This document shows positions 22,265 to 35,679 of a stretch of DNA of 64,000 nt, piece after piece. Within the stretch, counting starts at the first letter, position 1; each line of letters starts with the position of its first letter. The notes below the pieces were generated by a model, which did no database searches, was not told the DNA's origin, and worked only from the letters and a program-made list of their open reading frames with translations. This DNA is from Dendrobium chrysotoxum. Its lineage: Eukaryota; Streptophyta; Magnoliopsida; Asparagales; Orchidaceae. The position numbers and the translations under genes were made by a program. The stretch is from contig CM034310.1 in the NCBI GenBank assembly GCA_019925795.1, positions 13,164,764 to 13,228,763 on the forward strand, written 5' to 3'.

Positions 22265-24076
22265 TCAAATGTCAAATTTAGGAACCCAAACAGGTTTGTG
22301 TTCCTTCTTATAAAAATAAGAATGCAATGCATGTGTGCTCTACTGTGAAACAGGCAATTTGGGCCTCCACACCCAATGTGTACTATGGTAAATAGTGCAG
22401 GTGTGGGAGATGTGTCATAACATGCCACATAAAAAATATCTAACACCAGGAAAAGGGTTAACAAATCTATGTGGGTGATAATGCCTCTTCCTAGGTTTGT
22501 ATGAAATATGCTTCGATGATTTCGAAACAAATTCTTCAAAAGGTGGATGTGCATAAAATGTTGTAAAGGTAGGTGGAGTTTCATTTTTCTCAAAAGCACA
22601 GGTTTTTACACTCAAAAAATCATTTTCTTTTTTCAAACTTGTAATTTCAAATTTCAAATGGTGTTCACTACTATCTAAATTAGATGTACGAGTTTCTAAT
22701 TCTTTAAATACAACTTTTAATTTAACATGCTATACCTTTAACAAATCATGCTCAATAATTAAGTCAGAATGCTTTTTGTTCAATTCATCAAATTAATCAA
22801 GTAAAGACATGTAATTGCTATCAAGTGTGGAATGATCTTTAATCACAACATCATGCTCTTTTCTTAAAGTTAGGAAATCCAATTTTAGGCTAGCATATAA
22901 TTTCTTAAGTTTCTTATAAGATAAATGAATTTTCTCAGAAACTTCTAGCAATTGATCATAAGTAAGATCACATACCTCTTCTTGATCAAACTGATTAGGA
23001 TGATCATCAGCCATCAGACACAGATTTATAGTATCCTCCTGAGCTTCAGTCTTAGAGGAGTCAGATGTAGAATTTGCCCAGAATGCCTTTTGAATCCGCT
23101 TCTTGTCCGTCCTGAACTTGGGTTTCTCCTCACCCTTCTCTTTGCTTGGGTGAGCTTTAAGTGTAGGACAATCAGCCTTAATGTGTCCAGGCTTCCTGCA
23201 TTCAAACCAAGCAGTACAAGATGAACCTTTAAAATTTTTACTGGACTTACCCTTATTCCACTTCTGATAGTTCTTATATTTCTTCCTTACAAAGCTTTTG
23301 AATTGCCTAGTGATTAAGGCAACATCATCACCATCAGACACAAAAGAATCAGTGTTAGTATCGCTGGCCTTCAGCGCCACAGTTTTCTCCTTCTTCTTCT
23401 CACCTGCATCAAGCTATCTTTGGTTCACCTCTTACTCGTAAGCAATGAGTGACCCAAGTAAGTTCTCAATAGAATAATTGTTCAAATCTTTCGATTCAGT
23501 AATTGCAGTTATCTTAGCGTCAAATGAAGAAGGCAAACATCTCAAAATCTTGTTCACTTTTTCATAGTTTGTAAGCTCTCTTCCTAAAGCATACAAAGAA
23601 GTGATAATTTGAGTGAACCAAGTATACATTTTAGAAATAGATTCAGTAGATTTCATGCAAAAAAGTTCGTAGTCATGAAGCAATTTGTTTAACCTAGACT
23701 ATTTGACTTCAGTTGTACCTTCATAAGTAATGCACAATCTATCCCAAATTTCTTTACTAGTTGTACAAGTAGAAACACACATGTAATCCTCAGATTTTAA
23801 GGCATAGAAAAAATAGTTTAAACATTTGGCATTCAGTTGGGCTAAGTCACTATCATTAAAAGTCTATTCAGTGAAAGGCAGTTCAATTTTAACATTGTTA
23901 ATCATTCTAAAAGGTGCTTCATAGCCATCCTTAACAAGCATCCATATGCGATAATCTATAGATTGAAGAAAAGTGGACTTGCGAGTTTTTCAAAAATGGA
24001 AAGGTATGTTATCAAACAATGGCGATCATGTAATTGAATAACCTTCAGCAGTATTATGATTACCAAAGTTAACCAT
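22265..24076 (-). pseudogene. gag: Element 2 gag, broken
   Basis: The start ATG is at 24076-24074. A TGG-to-TGA stop occurs within the first 40 codons, with further stops before the coiled coil. The longest clean piece is 195 codons (23380-22793), covering the first zinc knuckle and the coiled coil. The first knuckle has lost its first Cys (WFECRKPGHIKADC); the second has lost its first Cys (to Tyr) and has a stop at the Gly before HISH. Gag ends at the conserved TGATGA pair (22267-22262). The start is supported by its position 42 bp after the primer-binding site, as in elements 1 and 3. Confidence 0.88.
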
Positions 24077-24117
24077 GGATCAAATTCAAAAGTTTTTAAA
24101 CTTAATTTTTGAATCCG

Positions 24118-24129
24118 GCTCTGATACCA
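24118..24129 (-). other. Primer-binding site for initiator tRNA-Met
   Basis: On minus this reads TGGTATCAGAGC, a perfect match to the usual plant copia iMet site, two bases after the LTR end. Confidence 0.93.
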
Positions 24130-24131
24130 CT

Positions 24132-24741
24132 TGAAAGTTCGATAGGGATGTTAAGTCCTGATAAACTAGTCGTGAGGCTAACCAAGAGGGGGGGTGAATT
24201 GGTTATTTTAAAAAATTCATCAGCAACATGAAAGATCTTTTTGATAATTTGCAGCAGAAATAAGTAAACACAGAAATGAAAAGATCAACCACAGATTTCA
24301 CCCAAGCAGATAATAATAGAAAAATAAAGTGCAGAAAATAATCAGAAAGAGCACACTAGATTTTATAGTGGTTCGATCAACTTGACCTATGTCCACTCCC
24401 CGAAGCCTCCCCTCTGGGTATTGCACTTAACACAAAAGTGATCTCCTTTTGCTCCTACAGCAAGGCGGAGAAGCCTGTACAAAACTACTTTTCACCAACC
24501 CGGTGAGGCAGAGAACCTAAACTCTTTTTGCTTCCTCCTGAAGTAGGCAAAGAACCCAAACTCCTTTCACTTCCTCCATAAGCAGGTAGAGAACCCGGAT
24601 CTTCTTGCGAATGATCCTCCCACAGAAAACACTGATAAGATGAGAGACGATGAATGGAGAAGATGACTCTGATCCTTGCTTAGAGCAACCTTTGTGAATC
24701 CCTCACAAACTCCCCCTAGTAAGATCCTCTCTCTCTCTATC

Positions 24742-24782
<41 letters not shown>

Positions 24783-25858
24783 GTTTCTCTGGAAAGGAAA
24801 GTGGCAAAAGATTTTTCTTATTTGAAGAAAAAAATCTTTAGTAGGAGGGCTCAAAAATAGCCCTAAATCTCAACTGGTCGGCCAGGATCGTCTAGGATGA
24901 TCTTGCGATTGTCTTGTACGATCAGTTCAAAAACATACAAAATCGTCCTTAAAACTGCTCTGGATGTACAGGTGAAACATGCTGGACAATTACAAAATGA
25001 CTTGATTGTCCAGGACGATATCTCTATCGTCTGGTACGATTAGTTCAAATCCACACAAAATCATCCTAAGCACCGCTCTGGATGTACAGGTGAAACATGC
25101 AGGATGATATGAAAATGATTTGATCGTCCGGGATGTTATGGGTATCGTCCCGTACGATTAGTTCAAAAGTAGGAATATCATCCAGCATACAGCTCTGGAC
25201 GTACAGGTGATAGGCACTGGATGGTCAGGATTTTTAACACATCGTCCCAGACGATCCTGCGATCGTCCAGGATGATATGGTCGAATCAATTAGACCTTAA
25301 TTACTTTCCTTAATTACCAGACTAATTTAGGCATGATTGTAATGGATCATCCAAGATGATACACATATCGTCCGGGACGATCAGACCAAATCACCAAAAA
25401 TAAAAATTTGCCTAACTTGATCTGGCGGCTGAGAATTTCTGATTTAAGCCTATCGTCATGTACGATATTGATATCATCTAGGACGATCAGCTTAGTCAAA
25501 TCGACTTAACATGATCATCCTAATTAGGATTTCTATGTTCACTGGATCGTCTAAGATGATGCTAATATCATCCAGGACGATCTGAAAAAAAAAAGAACAT
25601 AAACTCTAATTCACTCAAGCTCTCCCCCTAAGTGTGTGTGTGCAATATTACTTAGCTAGGGTATCAGTTACATAGTATTTGACTCAATAAAGATGAAAAT
25701 AGTACATTGGACCTAAATTTCAAAACAGACTTACTCAATCTTGGACTGGCTTGAACTTGCAATTAATCCTCTATACCTGAAAGATTAAACGGGCAACCAG
25801 AGACAGAAATGTTTGTTATCATCAAAATCATAACCTTTAAAACTAGATTTGTAACAAA
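24132..25858 (-). mobile_element. Element 2 5' LTR (1,727 bp)
   Basis: On minus it runs from TGTTACAAATC to GAACTTTCA. It carries repeated ATCGTCC/GGACGAT palindromes, the GTGGACATAGGTCA...GAACCAC segment near 24370-24400 and a long CT/GA tract. The usual TATAAAAG is degenerate here (TACTAAAG on minus). The minus-strand ORF at 24567-24854 is LTR leader, not a gene. Confidence 0.9.
24747..24778. repeat. (CT)16 microsatellite in the LTR leader
   Basis: Sixteen CT units, GA on the element's sense strand. The other LTRs have shorter GAGAGA runs at the same place, after AAACCCTAG, so this is a local expansion. Confidence 0.95.
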
Positions 25859-28800
25859 GGGGTAAGAATATACCCACCACAATGAATCAAGACTGGAAGA
25901 TCAGATGATGGGGTCAGAATATGCTCAACATGGAGGATCAAAATTGGGAGATTGTATGATAGGGTAGGAATATACCCATCATAGAGGATCAAAATTGGGA
26001 GATTATATAATGGGGTAGGAATATGCTCGTCATAGGGGAATATTATTGGGAGATCATATGATGGGGTAGGAATATGCCCATCATAGAGGAACAAAATGAG
26101 AGATCATATAATGAGGTAAGAATATGCGCATCATAGAGGATTGAAAGTAGGAGATCATATCATGGGGTGTGAATATGCCCATAACAGAGGATCAAATCTT
26201 GGAGATCATATGACGGGTTAAGTATATTCCCATCATAGAGGATCAAAATTAGGAGATCATATGATGAGATAGGAATATTCCAATCGTAGAGGATCAAAAC
26301 TGGGAGATCATATGATAGGGTAGGAATATGTCCATCACTGAGAAAGATTACTGGGAGATCGTATAATAGGGTAGGAATATGCCTATCACAGAGGATCGAA
26401 ACTAAGAGATCATATGATGGGGTAGGAATATGCCCATCATAGAGGATCCAAACTAGGAGACCATACGATCGTGCAGGAATATGCCCATCATAGAGGATCA
26501 AAACTAGGAGATCGTTTGATTGGGTAGGTTTATACCTATCACAGGGGATCGAACCTGAGAGATCATATGATGGGGTAGGATTATGCCCATTATAAAGGAG
26601 CATTACTGGAAGATCATGTGATGGGATAGGAATATGCCCATCATAGAGGATCAAAACTAAGAGATTGTTTGATGGCGTGCCCATCGTATAGGATCAAAAC
26701 TATGAGATCATATGATGGGGTAGGAATAAGCCCATTATAGAGGATCAAAACTAGGAGATCGTGTCAGGGGTAGGAATATACCCATCACAAATTATTGAAA
26801 CTGAGCAATCCTATGATGGGGTGGGAATATGCCTATCACAGAGGATCAAAGTTAGGAGATCATATGATGTCGCAGGAATATGTCCATCATTGAGGATCAA
26901 AACTAGGAGATTGTATGATGGGTTAGAAATATGCCCATCACAGAGGATTAAAACTAGGAGATCATGTGATGGGGTAGGAATGTGCCCATTACAAAGGATC
27001 AAAACTGAGAGATTATTTGATGGGGTAGGAATATGCCCATCAAAGATGATCAAAACTTGGAGATCATATGATGTGGTAGGAATATCCCATCACAAAGGAT
27101 TAAAACTAGTAGATCGTATGATGGTGTAGAAATATGCCCATCACAGGGGATCAAAACTAAGAGATCATGTGATGGGGTAGGAATATGCCCATCATAGAGG
27201 ATCAAAACTTGGAGATTGTATGATGGGGTAGGAATATACCCTTCATAGAGGAACACACTGGGAGATCGTATGAAGGGGGTAAGAATATGCCCATTACAGA
27301 ATATCAAAACCAAAAAATCATATGATGGGGTTGGAATATGCTCATCACAGAGAATCAAAACTAGGAGATCATTTGATCGGGTAGGAATATGCCCAATATT
27401 AAGGATTAAAATGGGGAGATCGTATGAAGGGGTAGAAATTTGCCCATTTTAAAGGATCAAAACTGGAAGATCATATGATAGGGTAGAAATATGCCCATCA
27501 CAGAGGATTAAAACTTGGAGATCATATGATGGTGTAGGAACATGCCCATCATAGAGAAACATTTTTGGGAGATCATAAAATGGGGTAGGAATATGCCCAT
27601 TAAATTGATGGAAACTAGGAGATCATTTGAAGGGGTAGAAATATGCCCATCATAGAGGATCAAATTTAGGAGAACATATGATGGGGTAGAAATATGCCTA
27701 CTACAGAAGAATAAAAAAGGGAGATCATATGATGGAGTAGGGATAAGCCCATCATAGAGGAAACAAAATTGGAGATGCATGATGGGTAGGAATATTTCCA
27801 TCACCATGGATCAAAATTAGGAGATCATATGATGGTGTAGGTATATGCCCATCACAGAGGATCAAAACTAGGAGATCATTTGATGGTGTAGGAATATACC
27901 CATCACAGAGGATCAAAATTGGGAGATCATATATGGGGGTAGGAATATGCCCATCACAGAGGATCAAAATTGGAGATCGTGTGATGGGGTAGTAATATGC
28001 CCATCAAAGAAGAACATTACTGAGAGATCGTATGATAGGGAAGGAATTTTCACATCATAGAGGATTAAAACTAGGATATCATACGATGGGGAAGGAATAT
28101 GCCCATAAAAGAGGATAGAAACTGTGAAATCATATAATGGGGTAGAAATATGACCATCATAGAGGGTTAAAACTAGGAGTCATATGATGGCGTAGGAATA
28201 TGCCCATGCCCATTGCAGAGGATCAAGATTGAGAGATCGTATGATGGGGTAGGAATATACCCATTACAGAGGATCCAAACTGGGTGATCGTATGATGGGG
28301 TAGGAATATGCCCATCACAGTGGATCGAAACTAGGAGATCATATGAAGGGGTAGGAATATACCAATCACAGAGGATCAAATTAGGAGATCGTGTGATGCC
28401 GTAGGAATATGCATATCATAGAGGATCAAAACTGGGAGATCGTATGATGGGGTAGGAATATGCCCATCGTAAAGGATCAAAATCGAAAGATCGTATGATG
28501 GGGTAGGAATATGCCCATCATTGAGGAACATTTTTGGAAGATCGTATGATGGGGGTAAGAATATGTCCATCACAGAAGATTAAAATTAGCAGATCATATG
28601 ATGGGGTAGGAATATGCCAATAATTAAGGATGAAGACTGGAAGATCATATGGTGGGGTAGGAATATGCTCATTACAGAGGGTAAAAATTAGGAGATAGTT
28701 AGATTGGGTAGGAATATGCCCATCATAAAGAATCAAAACTGAGAGATTACATAATGGGGTAGGAATATGCCCATCACCTAGGAACATTATTTTGAGATCG

Positions 28801-31800
28801 TATGATGGGGTATGAATATGCCCATCAAAGAAGATCTAAAATAGGAGATCATTTGAAGGGGTAGAAATATGTCCATCACAGAGGATCAAAATTCAGAGAT
28901 CGTATAATGGGGTAAGAATATGCCAACCAGAGAGAAAAAAAATTAGAGATCATATAATGGGGTAGGAATATGTGCATTATAGAGGTTCTAAACTAGGATA
29001 GGCAATGATGGGGTAACAATATGCCCATCATAGTGGATTGAATCTAGGAGATCATATGACGGGTTAGGAATATACCCATCATAGAGGATCAAAACTAGGA
29101 GATCGTATGATGAGGAAGGAATATTCCCATCATAGTGGATCAAAACTGAGAGATTATATGTTGGGATAGGAAAATACCCATCGTAGAGAAATATTACTGG
29201 GAGATCGTATAATGGGGTAGGAATATGCCTATCACAGATGATGGAAACTAGGAGATTATATAATGGGGTAGGAATATACCCATCATAGAGAATCCAAATT
29301 AGGAGATCGTGTGATATAGTAAGAATATGCCCATCACAGAGGATCATAACTAGGAGATCATAAGATGGTGTAGGAATATGCCCATCATAGAGGATCAAAA
29401 CTATGAGATCATTTGATGGGGTAAGAATATGCGCATCACAGAGAATCAAAACTGGGAGATTATTTAATGGGGTAGGATTATGCCCATCATAGAGGAATAT
29501 TGCTGCGAGATCATATGATGTGATCGGAATATGCCCATGATTAAGGATAAAAACTAGGAGTTCGCATGATGGCGTAGGAATATGACCATCATAGAGGATT
29601 GAAACTATGAGATCATATAATGGGAGAGGAATATCCCTATCATAGAGGATCAAAACTAGGAGATCGTGTGATGGGGTAGGATATGCCCATCAGAAATGAT
29701 CGAAACAAAGAGATCGTATGATGGGGTAGGAATATGCCTATTATAGAGGATTAAAACTAATAGATCATATGATATGGTAAGAATATACCCATAACAAAGG
29801 ATCGAAACTAGGAGATTGTATGATGGGGTAGGAATATGCCCATCACAAAGGATCAAAACTAGGAGATCTTGTGATTAGGTAGTAATATGCCCATCATAAA
29901 GGATCGAAACTGTGAGATCATTTGATGGATAGTAATATGCCCATCGTAGAGGATTTGAACTGGGAGATCGTATGATCTGGTAGGAATATGCCCATTATAA
30001 ATGGTTGAAACTAGGATATCATATGATGGTGTACGAATAAGCCCATCACAGAGGATCAAAACTAGGAGATTAGTGATAGGGTAGGAATATGCCCATTATA
30101 GAGCATCAAAACTAGGAGATCCCATGATGAGGTAGAAATATGCCCATCATAGAGGATTAAAACTAGGATATCCTATGGTGGGGTAGGAATATGCCCATCA
30201 TAAAGGAACATTACTGAGAGATCTTATGATGGGTGTAAGAATATGCCCATCATATAAGATTAAAACTAGGAGATCATGGAATGGGGTAGGAATATACCCA
30301 TCACAGAGGATTGAAACTAGGAGATCATTTGATTGGGTAGGAATATGGCCATCACCGAGGATTGAAATGGTGAGATCGTTTGAAGGGGTAGGAATTTGCC
30401 CATTATAAAGGATCAAGACTAGAAGATCATGTGATGGGGTAGGAATATGCCATCACAGAGGATCAAAACTTGGAGATTATATAATTGGGTAGGAATATAC
30501 CCAACATAGAGGATCAAAATTGAGAGATCGTATGATGGTGAAGGAATATGCCCACCACAGAGGTATATTACTAGGAAATCTTATGATGGGGTAGGAATAT
30601 GCCCGTTGAAGAGGATTGAAACTAGGAGATCATTTAAAGATGTAGAAATATACCCATCACAAAGGATCAGAATTAGGAGATTGTATGATGGAGTAGGAAT
30701 CTGCCCACCACAAATGAAAAAAAAAGGGGGATCATATGATGGTGTAGGAATAAGCCCCTCAGAGAGGAACAAAAATGGGAAATCATATAATGTGCAAGAA
30801 TATTCCCATCTCAGAGGATTAAAACTAGGAGATCATATCATAGTGTAGGAATATGCCCCTCATAGAGGATCAAAACTAGGAGATCATTTGATGTGGAAGG
30901 AATATGCCCAATATAGAGGATAAAAATTGGGAGATCGTATATGGGGGGAGGAATATGCCCATCACAAAGGATCAAAACTGGAGATCGTATGATGGGGTAG
31001 TAATATGCCCATCACAGAGGAACATTACTGGGAGAACGTAGGATGGGGTAGGAATTTGTCCATCACAGAGGATCAAAACTAAGAGATCATATGATGGAGT
31101 AGGAATATGATCATCTTAGAGGATCAAAATTAAGAGATCGTGTGAAGGAATAGGAATATGCCCAAAACAAAAGATTAGAATTAAGAGATCGTATAATGGG
31201 ATAGGAATATGGCCATCACAGAGGATCAAAACTGGGAGATCGTATGATGAGGTAGGAATATAACCATCAGAGAGGATCAAAACTAGGAGATCATATGATG
31301 GGGTAGGAATTTGCCCATTAAAGAGGATCAAAACTAGGACTTCATATGATGGGGTAGGAATATGCCCATCACAGAGAATCAAAATTGTGAGGTAGTGTGA
31401 TGGGATAGGAATAAGACCATCATAAAGGATCAAAACTTTGAGGTCATATGATGGGGTAGGAATATGCCCATTATTGAAGAACATTTTTGGAAGATCGTAT
31501 GATAGGGGTAAGAATATGCCCATCATAGAAGATCAAAACTAAGAGATCATATGATGGGGTAGGAATATGCCCATTACAGAGGATCGAAACTAGGAGATCG
31601 TATGATTGGATAGGAATATGACTATAATCAAGGATTAAAATGGGGAGATCATATGAAGGGGTAGGAATATGCCCATCACAAAGGATTAAGACTGGAAGAT
31701 CAAATGATGGGGCAGGAATATGCCCATCACAGAGGATCAAGACTAGTACAATGTATGATGGGGTAGAAATATACCCATAATAAAGGATCGAAACTGGAAC

Positions 31801-34800
31801 ATCATATGATGGGGTAGGAATATGCCCATCATAGAGGATCAAGACTAATAGAATGTATGATGGGGTAGGAATATACCCATCATAAAGGATCAGAACTGGG
31901 AGATCATATGATGGAGTAGGAATATTCATATCTATAGGATTATTACTGGGAGATTGTATGATGGGGTAGGAATATGTAATTAAAGAGGATTAAAACTAGG
32001 AGATTATTTTAAAGGGTAGAAATATGCCCATAACAGAGGATTGAAATTAGGAGATCATATGATGTGGTCAGAATATGCCCGCCATAGAGGAACAAAAATG
32101 AGAGAACATATAATGGGGTAGAAATGTGTCCATCATAGAGGATCAAAATAAGGAGATCATATGAGGGGGTAGGAATAAGCCCATCATAGAGGATCAAAAC
32201 TAAGAGATCATATGATGTGGTTGGAATATACTCATCACAGAGGATCAAAATTGAGATATCACATGATGGGATAAGAATATGCCCATCATAAAGGCATATT
32301 ACTAGTAGATCATATGATGGGGTAGGAATATACCCATCAAGGAGGATTATAACTAGGAGAATATATGATGGGGTAGGAATATTTCCATCAAAGGGATCGA
32401 AACTTAGAGAACATATGATGGGGTAGGAATATGCCTACCGCAGAGGATTGAAACTAGGAGATCATATGTTTGGGTAGGAATATGCAATCACATATTATCC
32501 AAATTTGGAGATTGTATGATGGGTTAGGAATATGCCCATCAAAGAGGATTGAAACTTGGAGAACATATGATAGGGTAAGAATATGCCCATCATAGAAGAT
32601 CAAATTTGACAGATCTTTTGATGGGGTAGAAATATGCCCATAACTGAGGATCAAAATAAGAAGTCGTATGAAGGGGTAGGAATATGCCCATCTCTGAGGA
32701 TCAAAACTATGAGAATGTATGATGGGGTAGAAATATGCCCATCTTTGAGGAACATTATTGGGAGATCGTATGATGGGGAAGGAATTTGCCCATCACAGAG
32801 AATCAAAATTGGGAGATCGTATGATGGGGTATGAATATGCCCATCAAAAAAGATCAAAACTTGGAGATCGTATAATGGGGTAGCAATATAACCTTCATAA
32901 AGGATGCAAACTGGCAGATCATATGATGGGGTAGGAATATTCCCATCATAGAAGATCAAAATTGGGAGATCATATGATGTGGTAGGAATATATCCATCAT
33001 AGAGGAACAAAACTAGGAGATTGTATGTTGGGGGAGGAATATGCCCATCACAAAGGATCAAAATTGGGAGATTATATGATGTGGCAGTAATATACCCATT
33101 AGAGAGGATAGAAACTAGGAGATCGTATGAAGGGGTAGGAATATGCCCACCACATAGGATCGAAACTAGGTGATCGTTTGATGGTCCAGAATATACCCAT
33201 CACAGAGGATAAAAATTGGGAGATTGAATGATGGGGTAGGAATATGCCTATCACTAGGAAAGATTATTGGGAGATTGTATGATGGGGTAGGAATATGCCC
33301 ATCACATAATATCTAAACTAGGAGATCATATGATGGGATAGGAGTATTCCCATCCTAGAGGATTGAAATTAGGAGATCATGTGATGGGATAAGAATATGC
33401 GCATCACCGAAAATTAAAACTGGGAGATCATATGAAGGGGTGGGAATAAGCCTATCATAAAGGATTAAGACTAGAAGATCATATGATGGGGTAATAATAT
33501 GCCCATCACAGAGAATTAAAATTAGGAGATCATTTATCGGGGTAGGAATATGCCTATCACAGAGACTCAAAATTTGGAGATCGTCTGATGGGGTAAGAAT
33601 ATACCCATCATAGAGGAACAGTACTGGGCGATCATATGATGGGGTAGGAATATGCCCATCTACCCCATCATAGAGGATCAAAATTAGGGATCGTACAATG
33701 GGGTAGAAATATAACCATCACAAAGGATATAAGCTGGTAGATCATATGATGGGGTAAGAATATTCCCATCATAAAAGATCAAAATCAAGAGAACATATGA
33801 TGGGGTAGGAATATGCCAATCACAAAGGATCAAAACTGGTAGATTTTATGATGTACGAGTAATATACCCATCACAAAAGATCAAAACTAGGAGATCGTAT
33901 GATGAGGTAGGAATATGCCCATCATAGATGAACATTACTAAGATATCGTGTGATGGGGAAGGAATATACCTGTCATAAAGGATCAAAACTAGGAGATCAT
34001 ATGATGGGGTAGGAATATGCACATCATAGTGGATCAAAACTAGGAGATCCTATGATTAGGTAGGAATATGCCCATCATAGTGGAGCAAAATAAGGAGATC
34101 TCATGATGGGGTAGATATATATCATCACAGAGGATCCAAACTAGGAGATCATATGATGCCGTAGGAATATGCCAATCACATTGGATCGAAACTGGGAGAT
34201 CATATGATGGGGTAGGAATATGCCCATCATAGAGGATCAAAACTAACAGATCATCTGATTGGGTAGGAATATGCCCATTATAATGAATAAAATTTGGAAG
34301 ATTATATGATGGGGTAAGAATATGCCATCACTAAGGATCAAAATTGGGTGATCATATGATATTGTAGGAATATGCCAATCACATAGGAACATCACTGGGA
34401 GTTTGTATGATGGGATAGGAATATGCCCTTTATAAAGTATCAAAATTAGGTTATTATATGATGGGGTAGGTGTATGCCCTTCATAGAGGAACAAAAAAAG
34501 GAGATCGTATGATGGGGTGGAAATATGCCATCATAGAGGATCAAAACTAGGAGATCATATGAAGTCGTAGGAATATTCCCATCACACAGGATCAAAACTA
34601 GGAGATCGTATGATGGGGTTGGAATATGCCCATCACAAAGGTTCAAAACTAGTAGATTATATGATGGGGCAGGAATATGCCGATCATAGAGGATCAAAAG
34701 TGGAAGATTGTATGAAGGGGTAGGAATTTTCACATCACTAAGGATCAAAACTAGGAGATCATATAATGGGGTAGGAATATAACCATTACAGAGGATCAAA

Positions 34801-35679
34801 ACTACAGATCATTTAATGGGGTAGGATTATACCCATCTTAGAGGATCAAAACTAAGAGATCATACGATGGGGAAGGAATATTCCCATCACAGACGATCAA
34901 AATTGGGAGATCATATGATGGGGTAGAAATATGCCCATCACAGAGGATTTTTACTAGGAGATAATATAATCTGGTTGGAGCATACCCATCACAGAGGATC
35001 AAAACAAGGAGATCATGTGATGGAGCATACCCATCACAGAGGATCAAAATAAGGAGATCATGTGATGGAGTAGGAACATGCCAATCATAGTGGATCGAAG
35101 TTTGGAGATCATGTGATGGGGTAAGAATATGCCCATCACCAAAGATCAAAACTAGGAGATCATATGAAGGGGTAGGAATAAGCCCAACACAAAGGATCAA
35201 GACTAGAAGATCATATGATGGGGTAGGAATATGCCCATCACAGAGGATCAAAACTAGGAGATCGTATGAGGGGGAAGGAATATGCCCATTATAAAGACTC
35301 AAAACTGGGAGATCTTATGATGAGGTAGGAATAGACCCATCACAGATGATCATTACTGGGAGATCATATGATGGGGTAGGAATATGACATCATAGAGGAT
35401 CAAAATTAGGAGATCGTATGATGGGGTAGGATTATTCCCATCAAAGAGGATCAAAACTTGGAGATCGTACGATGGGGTGGGAATATGTTTATCTCAAAGG
35501 ATGAAAACTAATAGAACATATGGCGGGTAAGAATATTCCCATCATAGAAGATCAAAATTGGGAGATTGTATAATGGGGTAGGAATATGCCCTTCTAAGAG
35601 GAACAAAATTAGGAGATCGTATGATGGGGGATGAGTATGCCCATCATAACGGAGCAAAACTTAGAGATCATATGATGTG
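25859..35679. repeat. 51-bp satellite, block C (about 193 copies, the longest block)
   Basis: The same monomer runs for 9.8 kb. Variant monomers recur in fixed order: an AACATTACTGGG-type monomer followed by one with GGGGGTAAGAATATG, and a GAAGGGGTAGG monomer followed by CAAGACTGGAAG. This suggests a diverged higher-order repeat. The longest periodic minus-strand frame has 221 codons (28988-29653); it begins and ends arbitrarily and I do not call it a gene. Confidence 0.97.
35675..35679. repeat. Target-site duplication, left copy (ATGTG)
   Basis: ATGTG precedes the 5' LTR of element 3 and is repeated at 42340-42344. It fixes the LTR start at 35680 even though the terminal T has mutated to A. 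Confidence 0.9.

Larger units (their letters stand above)
18219..25858 (-). mobile_element. Element 2: minus-strand Ty1/copia-type retrotransposon, 3' end lost at the gap
   Basis: Read on minus: 5' LTR (25858-24132), tRNA-iMet primer-binding site, gag, pol and 3' internal region, ending at the gap. Gag and pol are collinear with element 1 and of nearly the same length. The LTR starts TGTTACAAAT and is clearly diverged from those of elements 1 and 3, so this is a related subfamily. The 3' LTR and the left target-site duplication cannot be seen; AAGGG (25859-25863) would be the right copy. Confidence 0.92.

Noticed and set aside
22952..23224. Plus-strand ORFs opposite gag (also the minus-strand ORFs at 7280-7504 and 38249-38521)
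   Set aside because: The three are homologous only because they lie antisense to the same gag segment; the sense frame has the zinc knuckle.
28988..29653. 221-codon minus-strand ORF with a 17-residue period, and dozens of similar ORFs in all satellite blocks
   Set aside because: They follow from a 51-bp monomer without stops in one frame. Starts and stops fall at random monomers, no two blocks share an ORF boundary, and no promoter or unique sequence accompanies them.
25859..35679. Regular short repeats as a possible CRISPR array
   Set aside because: The whole 51-bp unit repeats with no unique spacers, there are no cas genes, and the context is a plant nuclear genome.
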